Below, one piece after another: positions 15,271 to 24,154 of a stretch of 44,099 nt of DNA; position 1 is the stretch's first letter, and the number at the start of each line of letters is the position of its first letter. Location of the stretch: positions 1 through 44,099 of the forward strand of contig CALHZE010000252.1 in the NCBI GenBank assembly GCA_938040915.1, in the 5' to 3' direction. The notes below the pieces were generated by a model. The model did not search any database. It worked only from the letters and a program-made list of their open reading frames with translations, and was not told the origin of the DNA. A program made the position numbers and the translations under genes. The stretch comes from an uncultured Bacteroidia bacterium. GTDB taxonomy: Bacteria; Bacteroidota; Bacteroidia; Bacteroidales; CAJPTX01.

Positions 15271-17169
15271 ATGTTGCTGAAGAATGTCTCTCTTGCGACT
15301 AAGGTCGTCGGTCTAACAACCCTAGCCGCTACGTTTGTGGCGGGGTTACTCTTGGTTATTCTCTATGTGACCTCTATGGACGCTGGTAATAAGGCAGCAA
15401 AGGCTCGCATAGAGTATTTGGGACAGGATGTCTCTTTTGAACTGGGGCTTAAAGTAAGTCGAGGAGTGAATCTTGCGTATGTCATTTCGCGTATGCTCTC
15501 GACAGAGCAGCAGAAGGGGCATCAGCGCGAGGATCTGATTAACTATTGCGAGAGTGCGTTACACTTCTATCCAGATATTTTGGGGGTCGTGCTTGCTTTT
15601 GAACCTGATGGCTTTGATGGGGAGGATGCGGCGCATATCGGTGAAAGAGGCTCTAATTTTCAGGGACGTTTTGTCCCCCTTATCTCTCGCTCGGCAGATG
15701 GTAAATCTATCCATGTAGATACGGCTCAAAATTACCGGTTAGACACTCCAGACTCGTGGTATTTCAATCCGAAGCGGGATCAACGGACCTATGTTACTGA
15801 GCCTTATAGCGCCGTGATTGACGGGCGAATGCGTACCATGTTTACTGCGAGTGTCCCAGTGATTTACCAAGGGAATTTCCGTGGTGTGGTGGAAGTCGAT
15901 ATTGAGTTAGACAAAGTAACGCAGTGGATTTCGAATCTTGAACTCTTGGGAGGAAAGGTGCGCACTACGATTTTTACTCCTCAACGGAAGTTACTCACGT
16001 CTTCTAAACCAATAAATGAGGAGATCGAGCTCCCAGAGGTAGAGTCTACGCCCGATCTTTCGGAGGAGGAAGAGGTGGAGATACGAGAAAGTAAAGCGGT
16101 TTATCATGAGAAGAATGGCGTGATGACGCTTTATACGCCGCTCTATTTCGGATCGAGTCGTTACCCCGTAATCTTGTCAGTGTCGGTACTTCGGAAAGAG
16201 ATTCTTAAGTCTCTATATAATGCCGTGGCGTTTTCAATACTCATCACACTAGTATTGGCGATATTCTTTACAACATTTTTCGCCGTACTCGTCTCGCGCC
16301 TGATTCGACCGTTAACGGTTATTACAAGGGAAATTATGCGTATCTCGCAAGGCGATCTTACGGTAGAGTCGATTCGTGTCGGTTCGCGTATGGATGAGGT
16401 TGGGCGTATCGCGCTTTACTTTAACGATATGGCGGCGAAGTTGCGCTCTATGATAGCCGAAATCCAATCTTCGACAGAACGGATGACAAGTACGAGCACA
16501 CAGATACAGAGCTCTTCGGAGGCTGTCGCAAATTCTGCGGCGAATGAGGCCGCATCGACTCAGGAAATACAAGCGCAGTGCTCTAGTATTTTGGATATCT
16601 ATAATTCGGATCGTAACGAATTAAACGAGGCGTATTCGCTTGTAGATCAAATTACAGCGAGTATCGTGGGCTTGACAAATGGCGTCAATGAGACGCACGA
16701 TCGTCTCAACGACATTGTTAAGTATGAGAAAAAACTTATCGGCATTGCACAACAGACGAATATCTTAGCGTTGAATGCAGCTGTCGAAGCAGCTCGAGCT
16801 GGCGAGCATGGTCGCGGTTTTGCCGTAGTCGCAGGTGAGGTGCGGACCTTGGCGGAACAAAGTGCAGAAATAGTGAAGAATGTTACGGATTTAGGACAGA
16901 GTTCGATGCAGGCTTCGCAGGAGACGATCGCATCGATGGGAGAGCTTCAGCGGATGATGGGGGGGATTCTCGTGAGTGTTACTGCCTTGAATGATAACGG
17001 AGAGCGCATCCTTGATTTCTTGCAGCAGATTACGACGGCGGTTACTTCGTTAAGTGATACCGCTCAAGAAAATGCTGCTGTCGCCGAAGAGTTGGCGGCG
17101 GGAGGACAGACGCTAACCGATCATGCGGAGTTACTCCTCGCAGAGGTGGAAAAGTTTAAGGTGCAGTAG
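15271..17169 (+). CDS. Methyl-accepting chemotaxis-type receptor with Cache-like sensor domain
   Basis: A 632-residue membrane receptor: TM1 at about 12-35, an extracytoplasmic sensor at about 36-320 resembling a double-Cache fold (with SWYFNPKRDQRTYVTEPY and a later VVEVDIELDKV strand), TM2 at about 321-346, a HAMP linker at about 347-400 (RLIRPLTVITREI...GDLT) and a coiled-coil signalling domain whose hairpin tip QQTNILALNAAVEAARAGE starts near residue 493. This tip binds CheA/CheW in classical receptors. I chose ATG 15271 because the upstream GTG at 15157 lies within the promoter. No cheA, cheW, cheR or flagellar gene is in the window, so the output pathway is unknown. The ligand is unknown; Cache domains often bind small organic molecules. 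Confidence 0.92.
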   Translation: MLLKNVSLATKVVGLTTLAATFVAGLLLVILYVTSMDAGNKAAKARIEYLGQDVSFELGLKVSRGVNLAYVISRMLSTEQQKGHQREDLINYCESALHFYPDILGVVLAFEPDGFDGEDAAHIGERGSNFQGRFVPLISRSADGKSIHVDTAQNYRLDTPDSWYFNPKRDQRTYVTEPYSAVIDGRMRTMFTASVPVIYQGNFRGVVEVDIELDKVTQWISNLELLGGKVRTTIFTPQRKLLTSSKPINEEIELPEVESTPDLSEEEEVEIRESKAVYHEKNGVMTLYTPLYFGSSRYPVILSVSVLRKEILKSLYNAVAFSILITLVLAIFFTTFFAVLVSRLIRPLTVITREIMRISQGDLTVESIRVGSRMDEVGRIALYFNDMAAKLRSMIAEIQSSTERMTSTSTQIQSSSEAVANSAANEAASTQEIQAQCSSILDIYNSDRNELNEAYSLVDQITASIVGLTNGVNETHDRLNDIVKYEKKLIGIAQQTNILALNAAVEAARAGEHGRGFAVVAGEVRTLAEQSAEIVKNVTDLGQSSMQASQETIASMGELQRMMGGILVSVTALNDNGERILDFLQQITTAVTSLSDTAQENAAVAEELAAGGQTLTDHAELLLAEVEKFKVQ

Positions 17170-17191
17170 GCGCTTGGTCTTTTGGCTTTTC

Positions 17192-17229
17192 AGAGCGCTC
17201 CCCTTAATGTTTTGGGGAGCGCTCTTTTT
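17192..17229. terminator. Bidirectional terminator between convergent genes
   Basis: AGAGCGCTCCCC at 17192-17203 pairs perfectly with GGGGAGCGCTCT at 17214-17225 (12 bp, 10-base loop), followed by a T-run on the plus strand. On the minus strand the sequence beyond the stem is less T-rich but still AAAAG-complement. It separates the receptor gene from the converging glycosyltransferase gene. Confidence 0.85.
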
Positions 17230-17230
17230 C

Positions 17231-18169
17231 TTACCGTTGGTAAAAACGCTCTAAGACACGTAGGCTACAGAAATCTTCCAATAGTGGATTGAAGAATTGA
17301 GCGCAATATGTATTGGCGTTTTCTATGATCGTATTTGCCTCTGCTGGGTGCGCTAGGTAATAGCGCAGCTGTTCTTCGAGGTCTGCATAGTCGGCACGGA
17401 TCTCGATGTAGTGTTCGCCACCTCTCAGCCGTCCCTCCATAAACCATGTCTCTATGGTCGGGCGCGGCATTACGGCTATGGAGTGAGACGACATAATCCA
17501 TTTGAGATTGGTTGCTACGTCGTTCCCTTGCAAACTTAAGATGAATTTGTAGTCGAGGTGTTGAGGTATTGTCTTTTTAGGACGATGCCATTCGGGGCGT
17601 CCTATCCCGTTTTTTCCGACATCGCCTAATTCGCATAGGGGATGCCCGAAATACCTGTCAAAGAACGCGTAACGGTGTTGTTGATAGATCGCCCCCATCC
17701 CGATAAGCCGGTCTTGTTTCTCTTCCCACCTCTTCTTGTCGCGAACCCATACAAAATGTCGCGCTTTATCCATATTCAGCAAGACACTGTTCTTATTGTC
17801 TGAGGTGATTGGACGGCTTTTGACAAGGGAAGGAATGGATGGGATAGCGGTTACATCCCCAAAAAGGAAGTCTATCGGGAGCGTCGCAGCACAAAAGCGA
17901 GCATACTCGTAGGTATCAAAGTAATAAGCCTTGGGGGACTTCGGGTGACGGAGGTCGCCTATGACGTGAGTTTTTGAAAAGGGGAGACCGACTAAGGAGG
18001 CGCAATAGTACCTAGCTCGCTCCTCGGCAAGAGCGAGTTGTGTCGTAGAGAGCTGAGATGCTAAGTCGCGAAGTTGAGATGAAAGCGTCTTTTTCGTCGG
18101 AAAGACGCTGTACCAGTACCCGCGGAGATAGTAAGGGAGTTTGCTCCTTTTGAGAATTCGTTTTTGCAT
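17231..18169 (-). CDS. Glycosyltransferase, CAP10/family 90 type (LpsA-like)
   Basis: A 312-residue protein with the pattern of the CAP10 / glycosyltransferase family 90 domain, found in lipopolysaccharide glycosyltransferases such as LpsA. The diagnostic part is the C-terminal half: HLDYKFILSLQGNDVATNLK near residue 213, then a WIMSSHSIAVMPRP segment, an aromatic WFMEGRL loop, a GGEHYIEI strand and a DLEEQLRYYLAHP helix. The N-terminus is basic and Ser/Leu-rich without a cleavable signal. It would add a sugar to surface polysaccharide or LPS core on the inner face of the membrane; donor and acceptor are not readable. It is a single-gene unit on the minus strand, ending in a shared terminator. 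Confidence 0.85.
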   Translation of the reverse strand: MQKRILKRSKLPYYLRGYWYSVFPTKKTLSSQLRDLASQLSTTQLALAEERARYYCASLVGLPFSKTHVIGDLRHPKSPKAYYFDTYEYARFCAATLPIDFLFGDVTAIPSIPSLVKSRPITSDNKNSVLLNMDKARHFVWVRDKKRWEEKQDRLIGMGAIYQQHRYAFFDRYFGHPLCELGDVGKNGIGRPEWHRPKKTIPQHLDYKFILSLQGNDVATNLKWIMSSHSIAVMPRPTIETWFMEGRLRGGEHYIEIRADYADLEEQLRYYLAHPAEANTIIENANTYCAQFFNPLLEDFCSLRVLERFYQR

Positions 18170-18189
18170 GTCGTAGTTCCTTGTCTAAA

Positions 18190-18197
18190 CAAAAGTA
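18190..18197 (-). promoter_or_regulatory. Candidate -7 element for the glycosyltransferase gene
   Basis: Read on the minus strand this is TACTTTTG, matching TAnnTTTG, 20 bases before the start codon. No TTTG is found at the expected -33 distance. Confidence 0.4.
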
Positions 18198-18275
18198 GAA
18201 CAAACTCGGGTAAGTAGATCTTGAGTTGCCTCTCCTTGTGGAAAAATGCTGAACCGATACTCTTTTAGCTAAACA

Positions 18276-18307
18276 TTTGGTAGTGTGGATTATTGTGTTT
18301 ACCTTTG
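18276..18307 (+). promoter_or_regulatory. Main promoter of the ribosomal protein block
   Basis: TTTG at 18276-18279 and TACCTTTG at 18300-18307 are 20 bp apart, a full match to the Bacteroidetes consensus, 34 bases upstream of rpsL. It has the same -7 sequence as the tRNA-Cys promoter, in keeping with strong growth-related expression. Confidence 0.8.
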
Positions 18308-18341
18308 TGATTGTTTATTATAGCCAAGTGTACAGTTTACG

Positions 18342-18716
18342 ATGCCGACAATACAACAGTTAGTGAGAAAAGGTCGTACGGTTTTAGAGACGACAAGTAA
18401 AGCACCTGCGTTAGATGCTTGCCCCCAGCGTCATGGGGTTTGTGTACGTGTATATACGACGACACCCAAGAAGCCGAATTCTGCGATGCGTAAGGTCGCT
18501 CGTGTGAAATTGTGTAACGGTAAGGAAGTGAATGCGTATATCCCAGGAGAAGGACATAATTTGCAGGAACACTCGATTGTATTAGTTCGTGGTGGTCGTG
18601 TGAAGGATTTGCCAGGGGTACGTTATCACTTGGTGCGAGGCACGCGTGATGCGTCGGGTGTAGAAGCTCGTCGTCAACGTCGTTCGAAGTATGGCGCTAA
18701 GCGTCCGAAGAAATAA
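18342..18716 (+). CDS. rpsL: 30S ribosomal protein S12
   Basis: At 124 residues it matches the usual S12 length. It carries TTTPKKPNSAMRK and GGRVKDLPGVRYH, which line the decoding centre. The positions linked to streptomycin resistance in other bacteria, Lys43 and Lys88, are both the susceptible-type lysine here. It is the first gene of the str-S10-spc-alpha block, 34 bp after its promoter. Confidence 0.98.
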   Translation: MPTIQQLVRKGRTVLETTSKAPALDACPQRHGVCVRVYTTTPKKPNSAMRKVARVKLCNGKEVNAYIPGEGHNLQEHSIVLVRGGRVKDLPGVRYHLVRGTRDASGVEARRQRRSKYGAKRPKK

Positions 18717-18743
18717 GTCTGTTGAGAGGAAAGTTTTTTTACA

Positions 18744-19220
18744 ATGAGAAAGAGTAAGCCAAAAAAGCGAGTATTGTTACCAGATCCTACCTATTCAGAC
18801 GTAGAGGTAACTCGTTTTGTCAATCATTTGATGTATGATGGCAAGAAGAGTATTGCGTTCGGGATTTTCTACGAAGCAATCGATCTGGTTAATGAGAAGA
18901 TGACTGTTGAAGGCAAGTCTGCGTTGGATATTTGGCGGGAGGCGCTTTTGCGCGTAACTCCTCAGCTGGAGGTTCGTAGTCGCCGTGTTGGGGGGACGAA
19001 CTTGCAGGTACCGCAGGAAGTTCGCCCAGAGCGTAAGGTTAGCTTGGCTATGAAAAATTTGATCGCGGCTGCACGCAAACGCTCGGGGCACAGTATGAGT
19101 GAAAAGCTCGCAGCCGAAATTATGGCGGCATATAATGGTGAAGGACAGGCGTATCGTCGTATGGAGGAACTCCATAGAATGGCGGAAGCTAATAAGGCCT
19201 TCGCGCATTTTAGACGATAG
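18744..19220 (+). CDS. rpsG: 30S ribosomal protein S7
   Basis: A 158-residue S7, the primary 16S-binding protein that nucleates assembly of the small subunit head. Recognisable from VTRFVNHLMYDGKKSIA near residue 20, the segment RVGGTNLQVPQEVRPER and the C-terminal AHFRR end. It follows rpsL by 27 bp, in the universal rpsL-rpsG-fusA order. Confidence 0.98.
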   Translation: MRKSKPKKRVLLPDPTYSDVEVTRFVNHLMYDGKKSIAFGIFYEAIDLVNEKMTVEGKSALDIWREALLRVTPQLEVRSRRVGGTNLQVPQEVRPERKVSLAMKNLIAAARKRSGHSMSEKLAAEIMAAYNGEGQAYRRMEELHRMAEANKAFAHFRR

Positions 19221-19258
19221 TTTTGTTTTTAGGTAGGCTTGTTTAGTGTGAAGGTCAG

Positions 19259-21376
19259 ATGGCTAGGGATTTATCTTTGACTCGTAACGTGGGGGTTATG
19301 GCGCATATTGATGCGGGTAAAACCACCGTTTCTGAGCGTATGTTGTTCCTCTCTGGTAAAATTCATAAGATAGGGGAGACGCATGACGGAAACTCCACGA
19401 TGGACTCTGATAAGCAGGAGCGGGAACGTGGGATTACGATTGCTTCTGCCGCAACAACGTTTTATTGGAACTGTGCGGGGAAGCAGTTTCAGTATAATTT
19501 GATTGATACGCCAGGGCACGTAGACTTCGCGGTCGAGGTCGAACGTTGTCTGCGTGTGCTTGATGGCGCTATTGCTGTCTTCTGCGCTGTTGGTGGGGTG
19601 CAGCCTCAAAGTGAGTCTGTGTGGCGTCAGTCGGAACGTTATGGGGTGCCCAAGATCGCATTTGTTAACAAAATGGATCGTAATGGGGCTAACTTCCAGA
19701 ACGTGGTCTCTCAGATGGCGGATCGCTTACATGTCGTTCCTTGCCCTATCTTCCTTCCTATTGGTCATGAGTCCTCGTTTCGTGGCGTGATTAACGTGAT
19801 TACGGGGAAGGCTTTTGAGTGGACTCCGAATCCCGATCCTAAGGGGTATCCGATTATGCAGAGTTGTGACATTCCTCAGGATATGTTAGAGGAAGTGAAG
19901 GCAGCGCGTTATCATCTCATGGAGTCTATTGCCGTGGCAGACGATGAGTTCATGATGAAGTTCCTCGATGCTACCGATTCGATTACGGAAGAGGAGATTA
20001 TTCGTGTGACGCGCAAGGCGACGCTCGAACGCAAGATCATCCCTGTCTTGTGTGGTTCTGCAAAGCAGGATATCGGGGTTGAGTGTCTGATGGATGCTGT
20101 GAGTCTTTATCTTCCTAGTCCGTTGGATCGCGGTGTCCTAGAGGCGATGAATGCCGATAACCCTGAGGAAAAGGAAACACGCGAGATCTCTCCCAACGAA
20201 GCCTTTAGTGGTCTTGTCTTTAAGATCATACAAGGGGATCACGGATCTTTGGTCTTTGTGCGAGTATATAGTGGACAGTTGCATCCGGGGGACACGATTT
20301 ATAATATGCGTTCCCGTCAGAAAGTCCGTGTGAGTCGTCTTGCTCAGCTGAATGCGGCAAAACAGATTAGCATAGATTTCTGTGACGCGGGTGATATCTG
20401 TGCGTTGATTGGTGTTAAGGATTTGAAGACGGGCGATACGCTTTGTGATGAAAAGCGGAAGCTTCTGCTCTCTGCAATAAACTTCCCTGAGCCGGTTATT
20501 AAGCAGGCGGTTGAGGCAAAGTCACAATCGGATGTCGCTCTGTTGGAAAAGGGGTTGCAGATTATTGCAGAAGAGGATCCTTCCTTCAAGTTCTATACCG
20601 ATGAAGAGAGTGGGCAGACAATTATCGCCGGTATGGGTGAGTTGCATCTTGAGGTGCGTATGACGGAATTAGACGAGCGCTTTGGTCTAAAGGTGAATCT
20701 CGGTGCGCCTCAAGTTTCTTACCGTGAAGCGATTACCACTACGGTAAATCACCGTTCTGTTTATAAGAAGCAAACGGGGGGGCGTGGTAAGTTTGCCGAT
20801 ATCATCTTCGACATGTCGCCGGCTGACGACGGAGTTGAGGGATTGCAGTTTATTAACGAAGTTACTGGAGGGAATATTCCGAAGGAATTTATACCATCAG
20901 TACAGAAGGGTTTTGAGTCTGCTCTGAAGAATGGTCCTCTTGCTGGCTATGAGATGTCAAGTCTTAAGGTCGTTTTGAAGGATGGTTCGTTCCACCCAGT
21001 AGACTCTGACCAAATCTCGTTTGAGTTGTGTGCACGTCAGGCTTTCCGTGAGGCTTGTGAAAAAGCAAACCCTGTTTTGCTTGAGCCTATGATGAAGTTG
21101 ACTGTCACGACTCCGGATGAGTATGTGGGGGATATTCAGGGAGATATCAACAAGCGGCGTGGGATGATTGTGAATGTTGCGGGCGAGATGAATGCGCAAG
21201 ACATTACGAGTATGGTGCCGCTAGCCAATCTCTTTGGTTACATCACCGTGTTACGTACTCTTAGTCAAGGTCGTGCTTACTCTACTATGGAGTTTGACCA
21301 TTTTGAGCCTTTGCCTGAGGGGTTAGCTAAGGAAGTGATAGAGAAAAGAAATGCTGCGAAGAGCGGCAAGAAGTAA
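19259..21376 (+). CDS. fusA: Elongation factor G
   Basis: A 705-residue translocase that drives tRNA-mRNA movement on the ribosome using GTP. Motifs: AHIDAGKTT (residues 15-23), RERGITI, DTPGHVDFAVEVER and NKMDRNG. The domain II-V arrangement is complete, including domain IV (QTGGRGKFADIIFDM near residue 505), which BipA lacks. It sits in the classical position after rpsG. A TAGTTTTG at 19218-19225 overlaps the rpsG stop and resembles a -7 element, but nothing at -33 supports it. Confidence 0.98.
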   Translation: MARDLSLTRNVGVMAHIDAGKTTVSERMLFLSGKIHKIGETHDGNSTMDSDKQERERGITIASAATTFYWNCAGKQFQYNLIDTPGHVDFAVEVERCLRVLDGAIAVFCAVGGVQPQSESVWRQSERYGVPKIAFVNKMDRNGANFQNVVSQMADRLHVVPCPIFLPIGHESSFRGVINVITGKAFEWTPNPDPKGYPIMQSCDIPQDMLEEVKAARYHLMESIAVADDEFMMKFLDATDSITEEEIIRVTRKATLERKIIPVLCGSAKQDIGVECLMDAVSLYLPSPLDRGVLEAMNADNPEEKETREISPNEAFSGLVFKIIQGDHGSLVFVRVYSGQLHPGDTIYNMRSRQKVRVSRLAQLNAAKQISIDFCDAGDICALIGVKDLKTGDTLCDEKRKLLLSAINFPEPVIKQAVEAKSQSDVALLEKGLQIIAEEDPSFKFYTDEESGQTIIAGMGELHLEVRMTELDERFGLKVNLGAPQVSYREAITTTVNHRSVYKKQTGGRGKFADIIFDMSPADDGVEGLQFINEVTGGNIPKEFIPSVQKGFESALKNGPLAGYEMSSLKVVLKDGSFHPVDSDQISFELCARQAFREACEKANPVLLEPMMKLTVTTPDEYVGDIQGDINKRRGMIVNVAGEMNAQDITSMVPLANLFGYITVLRTLSQGRAYSTMEFDHFEPLPEGLAKEVIEKRNAAKSGKK

Positions 21377-21390
21377 ATAGGTGTTTTTCG

Positions 21391-21702
21391 ATGAGTAACG
21401 AAAAGATTCGTATCAAATTAAGTTCGTACGATCATAACCTGTTAGACAGCGCAGTGGAACGTATTGTGAAAACTGTGAAGTTGTCAGGCGCTGTGGTTTG
21501 CGGACCGATACCGTTGCCGACACATCGTCGGATCTTTACGGTAAATCGTTCGACGTTTGTAAACAAGAAGTCGCGGGAGCAGTTCCGTCTTGACTCTTAC
21601 AAGCGTTTGTTGGATGTTTACAACCATGGGACACAGACCGTTAGTGCGCTCATGAAGTTGGAACTTCCTAGTGGTGTTTCTGTCAAGATTGAGGTAAAGT
21701 AA
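21391..21702 (+). CDS. rpsJ: 30S ribosomal protein S10
   Basis: A 103-residue protein of standard length with IRIKLSSYDHNLLDSAVERI at the start and LPTHRRIFTVNRSTFVNKKS in the middle loop that contacts the small subunit head. S10 is also NusE, a part of transcription antitermination complexes. It lies 14 bp after fusA, so the str and S10 clusters are fused into one operon here, as is usual in Bacteroidetes. Confidence 0.98.
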   Translation: MSNEKIRIKLSSYDHNLLDSAVERIVKTVKLSGAVVCGPIPLPTHRRIFTVNRSTFVNKKSREQFRLDSYKRLLDVYNHGTQTVSALMKLELPSGVSVKIEVK

Positions 21703-21711
21703 GGGGGGAAG

Positions 21712-22332
21712 ATGGCAGGAATTATTGGTAGAAAGGTGGGTATGACTTCGGTTTTCGATGCCGAGGGGCATAATATCCCATGTACGGTCATTGAGGCGGG
21801 ACCGTGTGTTGTGACACAGGTTCGGACTCTCGAGAATGATGGATATGTTGCTTTGCAGCTAGGCTTTGCAGAAAAGAAAGAGAAGAACACAACGAAGGCT
21901 CTCTTGGGGCATTTTGCTAAGGCGAATACAACTCCGAAGCGTTGTCTTGTCGAATTCAAGGATTGGGACAAAGACTATCAGTTAGGAGATGTGATTAGCT
22001 TGGGAGAGCTTTTCGAAGGCGTCGAGTGGGTCGATATCCAAGGAGTGTCTAAGGGTAAAGGTTTTCAAGGCGTGGTAAAGCGTCATGGTTTTGCCGGCGT
22101 CGGAGAAATTACTCACGGTCAGCATAACCGTCAACGTGCTCCGGGTTCTGTAGGAGCGTCTTCTTATCCGAGTCGAGTTTTCCCAGGCTTGCGTATGGCG
22201 GGACAAACAGGAGGCAATAAGGTAACGGTATCGAATTTGCGCGTCATTCGTATTATTCCAGAATCGAATCTTTTGTTGGTAAAAGGGTCGATCCCCGGTG
22301 CAAAGGGCTCGTATGTTATCATCAATAAGTAG
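21712..22332 (+). CDS. rplC: 50S ribosomal protein L3
   Basis: A 206-residue L3 with MAGIIGRKVGMTSVFD at the N-terminus and the extension HGQHNRQRAPGSVG followed by FPGLRMAGQTGG that reaches toward the peptidyl transferase centre. The glutamine in this extension is the usual target of PrmB methylation. It follows rpsJ by 9 bp. Confidence 0.98.
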   Translation: MAGIIGRKVGMTSVFDAEGHNIPCTVIEAGPCVVTQVRTLENDGYVALQLGFAEKKEKNTTKALLGHFAKANTTPKRCLVEFKDWDKDYQLGDVISLGELFEGVEWVDIQGVSKGKGFQGVVKRHGFAGVGEITHGQHNRQRAPGSVGASSYPSRVFPGLRMAGQTGGNKVTVSNLRVIRIIPESNLLLVKGSIPGAKGSYVIINK

Positions 22333-22348
22333 TTAGGGGGTGCTGTCA

Positions 22349-23002
22349 ATGGATTTGAAAGTTTTGAATAAGGCAGGGCAGCCCACTAGCAACGTGGTGA
22401 CATTGCCAGATTCTATATTCGGCGTGGCGGAGAATAACCATATCCTTTATATGGCTGTCCGTCAATTCCTTGCGAACCAACGTCAGGGTACGCATAAGTC
22501 TAAGGAGCGTAGTGAGCTTTCAGGTAGTACTCGGAAGTTGAAGCGTCAGAAGGGGACAGGGGGCGCGCGAGCAGGGGATATCAATTCTCCTTTGTTCAAG
22601 GGAGGAGCGCGGGTTTTTGGTCCTCGTCCTCGTGATTATCGTTTTAAGTTGAATAAGCAGGAAAAGGATCTTGCGCGTCGTTGTGCTTTGAGTAACCGTG
22701 CGCAGAACAATGCGGTTCTTGTGGTAGAAGATCTCTCCTTCGAGAAACCAAGTACTAAGGAATTTGTGCAGTTGTGTAAAAATCTGGGTATCTCGACAAA
22801 GCGCTCGCTTTTCTTGCTCCCAGAAGCTGATTCTTTTGTATCTTTGTCGGCAAGAAATTTGGGTCTCGTGCGGGTGATGCCGGTTGATTTGCTTAATGCT
22901 TACCGTGTTTTGGAAGCTCAGGTAGTTGTTATGACGGTGAGTGCTTTGGGAGAGTTGTCATCTTGTTTTGCTAAAGAGGAGTCGGTAGAGGGAAATGAGT
23001 AA
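22349..23002 (+). CDS. rplD: 50S ribosomal protein L4
   Basis: A 217-residue L4. The loop entering the exit tunnel is seen in KRQKGTGGARAGD (about residue 68), followed by VFGPRPRDYRFKLN. I start it at ATG 22349, which has AGGGGG upstream; the in-frame GTG at 22340 would add only three residues. Its last bases overlap rplW by 8 nt. In other bacteria L4 represses this operon, but I see no matching leader structure here. Confidence 0.97.
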   Translation: MDLKVLNKAGQPTSNVVTLPDSIFGVAENNHILYMAVRQFLANQRQGTHKSKERSELSGSTRKLKRQKGTGGARAGDINSPLFKGGARVFGPRPRDYRFKLNKQEKDLARRCALSNRAQNNAVLVVEDLSFEKPSTKEFVQLCKNLGISTKRSLFLLPEADSFVSLSARNLGLVRVMPVDLLNAYRVLEAQVVVMTVSALGELSSCFAKEESVEGNE

Positions 23003-23297
23003 GTTGGGTAGTATTTTGATACGTCCTGTCATTTCAGAGAAGATGACAAAGCAGGCAGAGCGTCTGCATCAGTATGCGTTTATCGTATCGATGAAGGCGA
23101 ATCGTATCGAGATTGCTAAGGCGATAGAGGATTTTTATGGCGTACGTGTTGAGTCTGTGAATACGCTGCGTTATGCAGGTAAGTTGCGCGCTCGTAGTGC
23201 ACGTCAAGTGCCGGTCATCGGTCGTACCGCGAATTTCAAGAAAGCGATCGTGACGATTCACAAGGACGATACAATTGATTTCTTTAGTAACATTTAG
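22995..23297 (+). CDS. rplW: 50S ribosomal protein L23
   Basis: A 100-residue L23, located at the exit of the peptide tunnel where trigger factor and SRP dock. Typical segments are LIRPVISEKMTKQAE near the start and IEIAKAIEDFYGVRVESVNT. Its ATG overlaps the rplD end (ATGAGTAA), implying coupled translation. Confidence 0.97.
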   Translation: MSKLGSILIRPVISEKMTKQAERLHQYAFIVSMKANRIEIAKAIEDFYGVRVESVNTLRYAGKLRARSARQVPVIGRTANFKKAIVTIHKDDTIDFFSNI

Positions 23298-23299
23298 GG

Positions 23300-24142
23300 A
23301 TGGCTGTTCGTAAGTTAAAACCGGTTACGCCCGGTCAACGTCACCGCAGTGTAAGTAGCTTTGCAGAGATTACGACGAGTCGTCCGGAAAAGTCTTTGCT
23401 TGCTCCCATTAAGAGCTCTGGGGGACGTAATAATACAGGGAAGATGACTATGCGCCATATTGGCGGAGGTCATAAGAGACGTTATCGTATCATCGATTTT
23501 TGCCGTGAACGGGATGGGGTGAATGCGACGGTGAAAACGATTGAATATGACCCGAATCGTTCGGCACGTATTGCGCTCGTATGTTACCCTGATGGTGAGA
23601 AGCGTTATATCGTTGCACCTAATGGGTTGCAGGTTGGGCAGAAAATCTTGTCGGGACGAGGGGTAGATCCTGAGGTTGGGAATACTCTTTACTTGTCTGA
23701 TATTCCGCTCGGGACATCTATCCATAATGTAGAATTGCGACCTGGGGCAGGGGCAGCACTTGTGCGTAGTGCAGGAACTGTGGCTGTCTTGTTGGCAAGG
23801 GAAGGGAAGTATGCAACGTTGCGTATGCCGAGTGGTGAGATCCGGAGGATCTTGTTGACTTGTAAGGCTACTATTGGGCAGGTTTCGAACGTTGAACATA
23901 ACTTGGAAAAGGCTGGTAAGGCAGGTCGTAGTCGTTGGTTGGGGATACGTCCGCATACTCGAGGTGTCGCGATGAACCCAGTAGATCACCCCATGGGTGG
24001 TGGTGAAGGAAAGGCGTCGGGGGGACATCCTCGTTCGAGAAAGGGTCTTTTGGCTAAGGGTTATAAGACTCGTAAGATGAAGAAACCGTCGTCTCGTTTC
24101 ATTGTCGAGCGTCGTAAGAGTGGTAATGGCAAGAAGGCTTAA
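23300..24142 (+). CDS. rplB: 50S ribosomal protein L2
   Basis: A 280-residue L2, needed for subunit joining and peptidyl transfer. The highly conserved C-terminal region is intact, with GVAMNPVDHPMGGGEGKASG near residue 222 containing the conserved histidine close to the active centre. Two bases separate it from rplW. The N-terminal SAGRNNTGKMTMRHIGGGHK-like rRNA-binding segment is also present. Confidence 0.98.
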   Translation: MAVRKLKPVTPGQRHRSVSSFAEITTSRPEKSLLAPIKSSGGRNNTGKMTMRHIGGGHKRRYRIIDFCRERDGVNATVKTIEYDPNRSARIALVCYPDGEKRYIVAPNGLQVGQKILSGRGVDPEVGNTLYLSDIPLGTSIHNVELRPGAGAALVRSAGTVAVLLAREGKYATLRMPSGEIRRILLTCKATIGQVSNVEHNLEKAGKAGRSRWLGIRPHTRGVAMNPVDHPMGGGEGKASGGHPRSRKGLLAKGYKTRKMKKPSSRFIVERRKSGNGKKA

Positions 24143-24154
24143 TTAGTTTAGAAA

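Noticed and set aside
19218..19225. TAGTTTTG as a promoter for fusA
   Set aside because: It overlaps the rpsG stop codon and has no TTTG at the -33 distance; a chance match is likely in this T-rich gap.
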